From positions 1-64,000 of the forward strand of contig NZ_JAAPBF010000009.1 in the NCBI RefSeq assembly GCF_022695985.1: a stretch of DNA of 64,000 nt. The letters run 5' to 3'. Positions 8,637 to 16,438 of this stretch are shown here, one piece after another (the first letter of the stretch is position 1; each line of letters begins with the position of its first letter). The notes under the pieces are model-generated. The model was given only the letters and a program-made list of their open reading frames with translations, was not told the origin of the DNA and did no database searches. This DNA comes from Streptomyces sp. NP-1717 (GTDB lineage: Bacteria; Actinomycetota; Actinomycetes; Streptomycetales; Streptomycetaceae). The position numbers and the translations under genes were made by a program.

Positions 8637-9416
8637 TCAGAGGTCGAGATCGACGACGACCGGAGCATGGTCCGAAGCACCCTTGCCCTTGCGCTCTTCA
8701 CGGTCGACATAACTGTCCTTGACGGCGGCGGTGAAGGGCCCGTTGCCGTAGACGAGGTCGATCCGCATTCCCCGGTTCTTCGGGAACCGGAGTTCGCGGT
8801 AGTCCCAGAAAGTGTACGGCTGGTCGTACTTGAGCGGTCGCGGCATCACGTCGGAGAGACCGCCCTCACGCAGAGCGGCCAGAGCGGCACGCTCGGCGGG
8901 GGTGACATGGGTGGCGCCCTCGAACAGCGCCGGGTCCCACACGTCCTGATCGGTCGGCGCGACGTTGAAGTCACCGAGGACGGCGAACGGCCTGTCCCCC
9001 GCGCTGTCCTCGGCCACCGCCGCGCGCAGCGCCTCCAGCCAGCGCAGCTTGTACGCGTAGTGATCATGCGCGACCTCGCGGCCGTTGGGCACATAGACCG
9101 ACCAGACCCGGACGTCGCCGCAGGTCGCGGAGATCGCGCGGGGCTCCTCGACACCCTCGTACTCCGGGCCGCCGGGCAGGCCCTTGACCACGTCGTCGAG
9201 ACCGGCGCGCGAGATCAGCGCCACTCCGTTCCACCTGCCGGTCGCGTTGACCGCGGACTCGTAACCCAGCTCGCGCAGGGCGTCCGCGGGGAACTGCTCC
9301 AGGGTGCTCTTGGTCTCCTGGACGCACAGCACGTCCGTGCCCGTGCTCTCCAGCCAGGCCAGCAGACGCGGCAGCCGGGCAGTGATCGAATTGACGTTCC
9401 AGGTGGCGATGCGCAT
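8637..9416 (-). CDS. xth: Exodeoxyribonuclease III
   Basis: A DNA-repair AP endonuclease/3'-exonuclease of the ExoIII family, 259 residues. The family signatures are in order: WNVNSITAR at the start, the metal-binding Glu in VQETK, the catalytic Tyr/His region (WSVYVPNGREVAHDHY), Asp/Asn in GDFNVAPTD, and the C-terminal GKGASDHAPVVVDLDL with the catalytic Asp-His pair. It starts with MRIATWNVNS at 9416 without an extension. Single gene; no operon partner visible. Confidence 0.93.
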   Translation of the reverse strand: MRIATWNVNSITARLPRLLAWLESTGTDVLCVQETKSTLEQFPADALRELGYESAVNATGRWNGVALISRAGLDDVVKGLPGGPEYEGVEEPRAISATCGDVRVWSVYVPNGREVAHDHYAYKLRWLEALRAAVAEDSAGDRPFAVLGDFNVAPTDQDVWDPALFEGATHVTPAERAALAALREGGLSDVMPRPLKYDQPYTFWDYRELRFPKNRGMRIDLVYGNGPFTAAVKDSYVDREERKGKGASDHAPVVVDLDL

Positions 9417-9506
9417 GGACGACAGCCTATCCGCGAGGTCTGACAGTGACCGTTCCGGCGATCACCGGGACGGCGTCACGGGCCGGTGGCCTCACACCCG
9501 GCGGCT

Positions 9507-10139
9507 TCACACGTCGGTGGACTCACCGGGCGCCAGCCTGGCGTGGCCGGAGCCGCCGAGGCGGCCGACATGGCCGTCGTACAGAGGCAGCGCGAGATCG
9601 GTGAGCAGCGCGTCGTGGATGTCGAAGGTGCGCCGCGGCCCGACCTCGCGTACGTAGTCGATCACTTCGGAGATCTTGTTCCACGGCGCGTGCACCGGGA
9701 GCATCAGCGTCTCGACGGGAACGCCGGGGACGGTGAACGCGTCGCCGGGATGGAAGAGCGAACCGTCCACCAGATAGCCGACGTTGGTGACCCGCGGCAG
9801 ATCGGGGTGGATCACCGCGTGGAGTTCGCCGTGCACCGTCACGTCGAAGCCCGCCGCGGCGAACGTGTCGCCGTGCCCCACGGTGTGCACGCGCCCCGGG
9901 AAGGCCGCCGAAAGCTGCTCGGCGACGCTGCGCAGGGTCCAGATCTCGGTGGCCGGGTCCGCTTCGAGGGCGGTCCGCAGCCGCCCTTCGTCGAAGTGGT
10001 CGGGGTGCTCGTGCGTGATCAGGACGGCGTCGGCGCCGAGCGCCGCGTCCTCCTCACTGAAGACACCGGGATCGACGACGAGCGTCCGCCCCTCCTTCTC
10101 CAGCCGGACGCAGGCGTGGGACTTCTTGGTGAGCTTCAC
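9507..10139 (-). CDS. MBL-fold metallo-hydrolase (UlaG-like)
   Basis: A 210-residue metallo-beta-lactamase-fold hydrolase with the zinc motif THEHPDH near residue 55, a second His in HTVGHGDT, and the C-terminal MLPVHAPWNK segment seen in UlaG-like proteins. The substrate is unknown. I choose the GTG at 10139 (protein beginning VKLTKKSHACVRLE) because the fold begins there; the longer frame adds only unrelated residues. Confidence 0.82.
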   Translation of the reverse strand: MKLTKKSHACVRLEKEGRTLVVDPGVFSEEDAALGADAVLITHEHPDHFDEGRLRTALEADPATEIWTLRSVAEQLSAAFPGRVHTVGHGDTFAAAGFDVTVHGELHAVIHPDLPRVTNVGYLVDGSLFHPGDAFTVPGVPVETLMLPVHAPWNKISEVIDYVREVGPRRTFDIHDALLTDLALPLYDGHVGRLGGSGHARLAPGESTDV

Positions 10140-10251
10140 CGTGACCACCTCGTGTTGCGGATTCCTGGACGGCGTTCCGTACGACCACCACCGATGTCGC
10201 ACCTCCATGGTCGACACGCGCCACCACGACAGCAAACGGGAGCGGCGGCGC

Positions 10252-11571
10252 TCAGTGCTCGGGGGTGGTCTCCTCCTGGACGACCGCGCCGACGACGCGG
10301 AACGCCGCGGTCGCCGCCGGGAAGCCGCAGTAGACGGCAGCCTGGATCAGTACTTCCTTGATCTCGGCCGGGGTCAGCCCGTTGCGCAGGGCCGCCCTGG
10401 TCTCGACGGCGAGTTCGTCGAGGTGACCGCCCGCGACCAGGGCCGTCAGCGACACACAGCTGCGGCTGCGGCGGTCCAGGCCCTCCCTGTTCCACACCTC
10501 GCCCCAGGCGTAGCGGGTGAGGAGTTCCTGGAAGTCGCCGGCGAAGCCGTCCGTGCCGGCCATGACCCGGTCGACGTGGGCGTCGCCCACGACCTCCCTG
10601 CGGACCCGCATGCCCGCCTCGTACTGATCCGGGCGCATGGCGGCGACGGCCTGCGGCTGCTCGGCGGAGGCGATCTCGGCGACGGGGGCGGTCATCGGCG
10701 ACACGGTCGGCGGTCCCGCGGGCGTCCCCGGACCCGGATAGGTGGCCCAGTCGGGCAGCACCGTCAGACCGGTCGAGGTGTCGGAGGGGTTCTGCCAGGC
10801 GGTGGAGAAGTGGCGTACGAGCAGGTCCGTGACGGCGGCGGGCTGCTCGACGGGCGCCAGGTGCGAGGCTCCCGGCACCAGCGCGAGCCGGGCGTCCGGT
10901 ATCCCCGCGACCAGGGTGCGGGCCTCGGCGGGGCCGGTGACCTTGTCCTCGGCGCCGACCAGGACGAGCGTCGGCACGCCGATCCGGCCCAGCTCCGCCC
11001 GTACGTCGAAGGCCGCCAGCGCCTCGCACGCGGCTATGTAGCAGCCCGGGTCGGTCGTACGGACCATCTGGACCGCCCACTCCACGATTGCGGGCTGCGC
11101 GGCGGCGAAACCGGCCGTGAACCAGCGCTCGGGCGCCGAGCGGGCCATCGGGTCGAGTCCGTTCGTACGGACGATGACGCCGCGCTGGCGGAACTCGTCC
11201 GCCGTACCGAACCGGGGGGACGAGGCCACCAGGGCGAGCGAGGCCACCCGGTCGGGGCGGCGCAGTGCCAGTTCCGCGCCGATCGCGCCGCCGATGGAGC
11301 AGCCGGCGTAGCCGAAGCGCTGCACGCCGAGCCCGTCGAGCGTGGCGAGGAGGCGGTCGGCCAGTTCGGGCACACCGGTGGCGGGGTGGGCGGGCGCGCC
11401 GCCGTGACCGGGCAGGTCGAAACGGAGTACGCGCCAGTGTTTCGCCAGCTCGGGCGTCTGCCTGTCCCACATGTGCCAGGTGGTGCCGAGAGAGGGACCC
11501 AGGATCAGGGTCGGTGCGTCTTCTGGCCCGTCGACGCGGTATTGCAAGGTCTTCGTGGTCGTCTCGCTCAC
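10252..11571 (-). CDS. pcaL: PcaD-PcaC fusion: 3-oxoadipate enol-lactonase / 4-carboxymuconolactone decarboxylase
   Basis: A bifunctional enzyme of the beta-ketoadipate branch of protocatechuate breakdown. Residues about 1-270 are an alpha/beta-hydrolase (oxyanion region GPSLGTTWHMW, nucleophile elbow GCSIGG, Asp in GAEDKV, His in GASHLAPVEQP). Residues about 310-439 are a carboxymuconolactone decarboxylase domain (RSRSCVSLTALVAGG and IQAAVYCGFPAA). Fused PcaL is normal in actinomycetes. It starts at GTG 11571 (SETTTKTLQYRV). Unusually, no other pca genes are adjacent; they would have to be elsewhere. It is the last gene before the biosynthetic cluster. Confidence 0.9.
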   Translation of the reverse strand: MSETTTKTLQYRVDGPEDAPTLILGPSLGTTWHMWDRQTPELAKHWRVLRFDLPGHGGAPAHPATGVPELADRLLATLDGLGVQRFGYAGCSIGGAIGAELALRRPDRVASLALVASSPRFGTADEFRQRGVIVRTNGLDPMARSAPERWFTAGFAAAQPAIVEWAVQMVRTTDPGCYIAACEALAAFDVRAELGRIGVPTLVLVGAEDKVTGPAEARTLVAGIPDARLALVPGASHLAPVEQPAAVTDLLVRHFSTAWQNPSDTSTGLTVLPDWATYPGPGTPAGPPTVSPMTAPVAEIASAEQPQAVAAMRPDQYEAGMRVRREVVGDAHVDRVMAGTDGFAGDFQELLTRYAWGEVWNREGLDRRSRSCVSLTALVAGGHLDELAVETRAALRNGLTPAEIKEVLIQAAVYCGFPAATAAFRVVGAVVQEETTPEH

Positions 11572-11658
11572 CCGCTCACGCTCCCACATCCCGTTGATTC
11601 GCACGGGAGGGGGTCGGGGAGACCCGCCGGACCTCCCCAAGTGCGGGACGCCGGACGT

Positions 11659-11827
11659 AGGGCCTGTCTTTCGGATCTTGCCGGGCTCGCGGTCCCTGGC
11701 ACGCACGTTCGCCGCGTTGACAGCGCAGGAGGGAGGCACGGCTCCCGCCATGCCTCCCTCCTCCGCCTTGCGATCGCACGCACCAGACCCCGCTCCCTGA
11801 TCCTGCCTGATCCGAAAGACAGGCCCT
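11659..11827. mobile_element. MITE-like element with perfect 19-bp terminal inverted repeats
   Basis: AGGGCCTGTCTTTCGGATC (11659-11677) recurs in perfect inverted form at 11809-11827, giving a 169-bp unit with no coding capacity. Inside, GGAGGGAGGCA (11728-11738) and TGCCTCCCTCC (11751-11761) form a second hairpin. The size, perfect ends and lack of genes fit a miniature inverted-repeat element mobilised by a transposase elsewhere. A clear target duplication is not visible, so transposition is inferred. Confidence 0.55.
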
Positions 11828-12124
11828 GGATCCTCCACACGGCCCGCCGGTGGGGCGCGGCCGCCCGCGGCGGCGCGCCGCGCACGCACCCGCACGGCGA
11901 TCGCGCCCTCGTGGTCGACCGGCCGGTGAACGGCGACGCGGAACGCCTCTGGGAACGCCCGGAAGAACGCCCGGAAAACATTTCGCGGCCGATGTGATCC
12001 GGCAATTCCCGGACACGGGCCTTCCGCTCACCGGCGGTCTTCACTCACCGGCCTTCCGCTCACGTCTTTCCTTTCACCGTCTTTCCGTTCACCGAATCCG
12101 GCCGTCGCCGCCGTGACGTGCCCG

Positions 12125-12161
12125 CAAGCCGGCGCCAAGTCGCGGAACAGTGCCGACCAAG
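12125..12161 (+). promoter_or_regulatory. SARP-type direct-repeat site 1 (cyclase promoter)
   Basis: CAAG at 12125, 12136 and 12158, with a degenerate ACAG at 12147: an exact 11-bp period. The first two units read CAAGCCGGCGCCAAGTCGC. It faces the gene starting at 12366. Confidence 0.7.
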
Positions 12162-12365
12162 CTCCGTGGCCGAACCTTCGCGGTATGGAGCGCCAACTGT
12201 CCGGGGACACCGCCCCATTGAATTCCCGCGGCGCATGCGTACCGCCGTCACCCCGATGAGCGATCCGTTCGCGATTCGACGCGCCATTCCCGGGGCTTGT
12301 CGCCGACCGGGCGGTCATGGCTCGCGACTCATCACCGACCTCAGGCATCCAGACAGGAGCATGGC

Positions 12366-14015
12366 ATGAGATCACCGAATTCACCGCGCTCGGCGCCGAT
12401 TCCGTGGCCCGCGGAAGTCGCCCCGGACCAGGTCCGCCGGGCCACATCCGGACTGATCGCACATGTCAGCGGGAGGGCCGGTCCCGACGGCGCGATACGC
12501 GAGGAATGCCGGAGCCGGGTGCTGGAGACTTCGCTCGCGCTGACACTCATGACACGTACCGGTGTGAATTCACCGGCCCGGGACCGCGCGCTCGCCTTTC
12601 TCAAGGCGCACCTCGACACGCCGCAGGAGTTCGACCGCGTCCTCGCCACGCTCGCCGTCGCGGGGGCCGCCGACAGGGCGTCCGCCGGTGACGCCGACCT
12701 GATCGACAAACTGACCGACGCCCTGCTCGGCGCCGCGCCGGAGTTCATCTCCGCCCGCCGTCGCCGGATGCTGTACGCGGTGCTTTCGGTGCTCGGCTGC
12801 CCGCTGCCGCCGGGTGTCGTACCGTCGGCCGGCGAGCGGGCTCCCACCGATCCCATCCACTCCTGGGCGGCGGTCCAGCAGGCGTCCGTGACGCTGATCC
12901 TCGCCTCCGCCACGGGGGTCAGCAACGGGGCCACCGACGCCGCGCTGCGCACGCTGACCGCCGTCCGACCCGCGGCGACGGTGTGGGAGGGGTACGTACT
13001 GCTGGACCTGCTGTCGCTGCACGCGCTCGCGGGTGTTCCCGGGCAGGAGGCGACGGTGCGCGGCGGTCTGGAGACACTGCTGCGGCACCAGCGCGCGGAC
13101 GGCGGCTTCCCGTTCGTGCTGGAGATGCGTAACTGGTGCACCTCGACAGCGGCGATAGCCCTCGTCGCCGCCGGCGCCGGACCGGACGTGCCCCGGGCCA
13201 TGGCGAAGATGCTCGCCGCCCACGAGGTCGACGGCTCACGGCGTGCCCTGTGCCGTTCCCTCTCCCGTGGCGCCACGCTCAGCGGCGGCTGGTCCATCGG
13301 CCCCGACGTGGCGCAGAACGACGTCGACTGCACCTCGTGCGTCCTTGAGCTCCTCCAGGAGATCGATCCGGTCGGCTACGGCGGCACCGTGCGGCGCGGC
13401 GTGGACGCGCTGCTGGCCGTCCAGGGCGGGGACGGCGGGTTCCCGACGTACGTCGCCGGCGCCTCCTCGGAGCCGTGCATGACGGCCGCGGCGGTCAACG
13501 CGCTCGCGCCGCACCCCTCCACCGCGCCCGCGCGGGAGCGCGCGCTGGCGTTCCTCGCCGACAGCCAGCTGCCCGACGGCGGTTTCGAGCCGGGGTGGAG
13601 CCGCAGCCGCCTGCACACGATGTTCCGCGCGCGTCTCGCCGCGTCCACCGCGCACCCGCACGACCTCCGTACAGCCGGTGTGGCCGAGCGGATCGAGCGG
13701 TCGGTGTACGACACGCAGAACGCCGACGGGGGCTGGGGCATGCAGCCAGGCGATCCCAGCGACGACATCAGCACCGCCTACGGGCTGATCACGCTGTGCC
13801 ACGGCACCGAGTCGCGGCCCGTCGGGCGCGCCCTGTCCTGGCTGCTGGCGCGGCAGCAGGCGGACGGCGGCTACGGCGGCCCGCCCGACATGGTCGGCCC
13901 CCGCCCGTTCTCCTACCACCTGCCGGTCCTCACCGACATTCCCGTGCTCCTCGCCTTCGGCCATGTCCGTTCGCGGGTTCAGGACGCGGCGGCCCCGCTC
14001 CAGGGGGTGGCTTGA
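12366..14015 (+). CDS. Prenyltransferase/squalene-oxidase-repeat protein, putative class II terpene cyclase
   Basis: A 549-residue alpha/alpha-barrel protein related to squalene-hopene and class II diterpene cyclases. At least five QW-type repeats are visible (QRADGGF, QGGDGGF, QLPDGGFEPGW, QNADGGWGM, QQADGGYGG). Where class II cyclases carry the proton-donating DxDD motif, it has D319-V-D321-C322-T-S-C, so the central Asp is kept and the last is Cys. This suggests protonation-type cyclisation of a prenyl chain, possibly one already attached to an aromatic core. It is shorter than squalene-hopene cyclase (~630). The ATG at 12366 has AGGAG six bases upstream. It has its own SARP-type site and precedes the NphB-like gene. 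Enzymatic activity is inferred, not shown. Confidence 0.7.
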   Translation: MRSPNSPRSAPIPWPAEVAPDQVRRATSGLIAHVSGRAGPDGAIREECRSRVLETSLALTLMTRTGVNSPARDRALAFLKAHLDTPQEFDRVLATLAVAGAADRASAGDADLIDKLTDALLGAAPEFISARRRRMLYAVLSVLGCPLPPGVVPSAGERAPTDPIHSWAAVQQASVTLILASATGVSNGATDAALRTLTAVRPAATVWEGYVLLDLLSLHALAGVPGQEATVRGGLETLLRHQRADGGFPFVLEMRNWCTSTAAIALVAAGAGPDVPRAMAKMLAAHEVDGSRRALCRSLSRGATLSGGWSIGPDVAQNDVDCTSCVLELLQEIDPVGYGGTVRRGVDALLAVQGGDGGFPTYVAGASSEPCMTAAAVNALAPHPSTAPARERALAFLADSQLPDGGFEPGWSRSRLHTMFRARLAASTAHPHDLRTAGVAERIERSVYDTQNADGGWGMQPGDPSDDISTAYGLITLCHGTESRPVGRALSWLLARQQADGGYGGPPDMVGPRPFSYHLPVLTDIPVLLAFGHVRSRVQDAAAPLQGVA

Positions 14016-14029
14016 CCGCGAGCGGCCAC

Positions 14030-14066
14030 CAAGCCGGCGCCAACTCGCCGCACAGTACGGGCCAAG
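14030..14066 (+). promoter_or_regulatory. SARP-type direct-repeat site 2 (nphB-like promoter)
   Basis: CAAG (14030), CAAC (14041), ACAG (14052) and CAAG (14063) at an exact 11-bp period. The core CAAGCCGGCGCCAACTCGC is identical to site 7. It lies between the cyclase stop and the prenyltransferase start at 14187. Confidence 0.75.
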
Positions 14067-14186
14067 GTGCGGAACCAGACTGGAGAGCGCCGGGCGCCGG
14101 CAGCGACCACGGTGACGTTCCTCGTACACGGGCGGTCGGCCGGCCCGGTCCAAGCAGACATCCAAGACCGACACGTGGGGGATTCA

Positions 14187-15104
14187 ATGTCCGGAGCCGC
14201 TGACGTCGAACGCGTCTACTCGGCCATGGAGAGAGCCGCTGGGCTGCTCGACCTGACCTGCGCACGGCAGAAGATCCTGCCGATCCTGACCGCCTACCAG
14301 GACGCACTCGCCGACTCGGTGATCGTCTTCTCGATGTCCGGCGGCGACCACTCCGCGGAGCTCGACTTCAGCTTCACGGTGCCTTCGGGCGACGTCGATC
14401 CGTACGCCTTCGGTCCGTCGACCGGCATCGTCGCCGAGACGGACCATCCCATCGCCTCGCTGCTCACGGACACCGGGGAGCGGTGCCCCGTCGCCATGTA
14501 CGGCGTCGACGGCGAGGTCTCCGGCGGCTTCAAGAAGACCTACGCGGCCTTCCCCATCAATGACCTGCTGGATCTGTCGAAACTGGTCGCCGTGCCGTCC
14601 ATGCCGTCGTCCGTGGCGGACAATTTCGATCTCTTCACGCGATACGGCCTGGACAAGGTGCAGGGAATCTCGATCGACTACCAGCGCAAGCAGGTGAATC
14701 TTTACTGCGGCGACATTCCGGCCGGATCCCTCGAACCGGAGACGGTCCGGTCGATGCTCCGCGAGATGGGGCTGCGGGAGCCGAGCGAGGAGGGCCTTGA
14801 GTTCGTACGGAAGTCGTTCGCGGTCTATCCGACCCTCAGCTGGGACTCGTCGAGGATCGAGCGGATCTGCTTCGCCGTCATCAGCACGGATCCGACGCTG
14901 GCACCCACGCGGGTCGAATCGGATGCCGCGCTGTTCTCGAAGTACGCGAACAACGCGCCGTACGCGTATGCCGGAGAGCGCCGGACGCTCATTTACGGTC
15001 TCGCCGTCTCGCGCACCAAGGAATACATCAAGCTCGGCTCGTACTACCAGATAAGCGATCACCAGCGGAAGTTGGTGAAGGCGTTCGACGCCCTCGAAGA
15101 GTAA
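14187..15104 (+). CDS. NphB-like ABBA aromatic prenyltransferase
   Basis: A soluble ABBA-fold prenyltransferase, 305 residues, that closely follows NphB of the naphterpin producer throughout. Shared stretches include the start (MSGAADVERVYSAMERAAGL), GEVSGGFKKTYAAFP, the SMPSSVADNFDLFTRYGLDK region, SVYPTLNW-like FAVYPTLSWD, and the C-terminal YYQISDHQRKLVKAFDALEE. NphB-type enzymes transfer a geranyl group to a dihydroxynaphthalene or naphthoquinone without needing a DDxxD motif. It therefore belongs to the tetrahydroxynaphthalene arm of this cluster. No prenyl diphosphate synthase is in the window, so GPP must come from elsewhere. It converges on the tautomerase gene. Confidence 0.9.
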   Translation: MSGAADVERVYSAMERAAGLLDLTCARQKILPILTAYQDALADSVIVFSMSGGDHSAELDFSFTVPSGDVDPYAFGPSTGIVAETDHPIASLLTDTGERCPVAMYGVDGEVSGGFKKTYAAFPINDLLDLSKLVAVPSMPSSVADNFDLFTRYGLDKVQGISIDYQRKQVNLYCGDIPAGSLEPETVRSMLREMGLREPSEEGLEFVRKSFAVYPTLSWDSSRIERICFAVISTDPTLAPTRVESDAALFSKYANNAPYAYAGERRTLIYGLAVSRTKEYIKLGSYYQISDHQRKLVKAFDALEE

Positions 15105-15287
15105 GAGCTGTCCGGCGCGGGCTCGGACCCGCTTCCGGGACTTGTCGTGCCCCGCCCCCCGGCCCGGGAGTTCGCTCCGGCCGCACTCCCGGGCGGCGCG
15201 GGACGGCGGGGCCGGTGCCCGTCCTTCGGACCACCGGGCGCACCGGATGAAGACGGCCGCGATGTGCAGTGCGGCCGGCGGCGGTCG

Positions 15288-16112
15288 TCAGCCCGCCGGG
15301 TTGGTGACGACGGCGGTGTCGGCGTAGAGCTGGGCCCGGGTGATGCGTCCGTGGGCGGTGTCGAAGAGCCAGAGGTTCTCGAAGACGACCTTCTTGCCGG
15401 TCGCCCTGAGGACTCCGGTATTGGTGAGCTGCACGGTCAGGTGGTCGCTTCCCCGCAGGACGCGTTCGACCCGTGAGTCGAAGGATTCCCAGACCTTCCC
15501 GGCGCCGGGGGTGCCGGAGAAGAGCTCGGTGAAGGGCTCGGCCCCGGTGAACGTCCCTCCGTAGGGGAGAGAGGAGGGGACCATGAGGACGAAGTCGTGC
15601 GCGAGCATCGGAAGGACGCGGGCGAGGCCGCTCTCGCGGTCGGTGAACAGCGAGGAGAGCGCGTAGGCCAGCTCGTCCGCGGTGTAGGCGGCCCGTGGGC
15701 GGGCCTCCCCCGCCAGTGACTCGGCGGCGGCCTGGTCGGTGCCGATCACCCCGGCGGCGAAGGAGAAGTTCTCCGGCGCGGTGACCGTCGTCATGACGTA
15801 CACGTTCTGCGGGTCGACGCCGGGCCCGTCCCGCAGCAGCCGCGTGAGCGCCCGGTAGAACCGGCGCTTGGCCTGCTCGCCCCGGTCGGAACCATCGGTG
15901 ATCCTGAATACGATCCAGTCGCCGGTCCGCGGACCACCCCGGAACGTGCGGGGGAACACCATGTCGCCGGGGTCGAGCTGGTGGATGAGCTGGAAGTCGT
16001 CGTCCGGCCGCATACCGAACGCCTCGACCAGTGCGTCGTGCGCCGCACGGGAGACACCCCTCAGGTACTCGTCGGACTTGCCACGGGCCAAGGTGATATC
16101 GACGAAGGGCAT
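15288..16112 (-). CDS. 4-oxalocrotonate-tautomerase / SnoaL-like fusion protein
   Basis: A 274-residue two-domain protein. Residues about 1-135 are a tautomerase-superfamily domain (MSAD/cis-CaaD-like double-length type) starting MPFVDITLARG, with the catalytic Pro directly after Met. Residues about 145-274 are a SnoaL/ketosteroid-isomerase-like domain (ADELAYALSSLFTDRESGLARV... LLFDTAHGRITRAQLYAD-type end). The ATG at 16112 has GAGAGG eight bases upstream; longer frames lack similarity. It lies just downstream of phzE on the same strand but beyond a hairpin, and has no SARP-type site. Because phzF is missing, an isomerase role in the phenazine arm is possible but speculative. Other options are tautomerisation of a naphthoquinone. 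Confidence 0.75.
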   Translation of the reverse strand: MPFVDITLARGKSDEYLRGVSRAAHDALVEAFGMRPDDDFQLIHQLDPGDMVFPRTFRGGPRTGDWIVFRITDGSDRGEQAKRRFYRALTRLLRDGPGVDPQNVYVMTTVTAPENFSFAAGVIGTDQAAAESLAGEARPRAAYTADELAYALSSLFTDRESGLARVLPMLAHDFVLMVPSSLPYGGTFTGAEPFTELFSGTPGAGKVWESFDSRVERVLRGSDHLTVQLTNTGVLRATGKKVVFENLWLFDTAHGRITRAQLYADTAVVTNPAG

Positions 16113-16438
16113 GAGACGTTCCTCTCCACCTCGGGTGCCCGGGGCGTCGTGCGCGTGAGCGACCCGACGCGACAGGCCGACCGGGGTGTTCATTTCTCCT
16201 GGTGCCCGACCGCTCCCCCGCCGTCGGCGCCGTGCGGGCCGCGGGCGAGGGTTTTCATGATCACGCCGGTGGCCGCGCGTACCGGCGCCGACAGGGGCCC
16301 CGCAGTGCTTTTCGCCCCAACAGGTGAAGCCGAACCGCCGCACCGCGGCCCGGAGCGGGGAGTCTCTTCCTCGTCCCCGCCGGACAGGGACGCGCACCCA
16401 CGCGCGGAAGCGAGGGTGCGCGTCCCCCTTGGCGTGCC
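16113..16438. other. 326-bp intergenic region with the phz terminator
   Basis: No gene is supported. The hairpin at 16387-16426 ends the phz transcript. The rest should contain the promoter of the tautomerase gene, but I see no clear -35/-10 pair and no SARP-type repeat. Confidence 0.5.
16387..16426 (-). terminator. Hairpin terminator of the phzBCDE operon
   Basis: GGGACGCGCACCC (16387-16399) pairs perfectly over 13 bp with GGGTGCGCGTCCC (16414-16426), loop 14 bases, starting 13 bases past the phzE stop codon. Confidence 0.75.

Larger units (their letters stand above)
11572..12365. other. 794-bp intergenic region at the left edge of the cluster
   Basis: No gene is supported here. It holds the MITE-like element (11659-11827), a patch with three copies of GGAACGCC-like units (about 11938-11980), a pyrimidine-rich stretch with repeated TTCACCG/CTTTCC words (about 12022-12100), and the first SARP-type repeat site (12125-12161) in front of the cyclase gene. 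Confidence 0.6.

Noticed and set aside
7887-9443. A 518-codon open frame on the plus strand
   Set aside because: It runs antisense through the exonuclease III and DUF6278-like genes, has no family motif and is rich in Arg/Gly/Pro, as antisense frames of GC-rich genes are.
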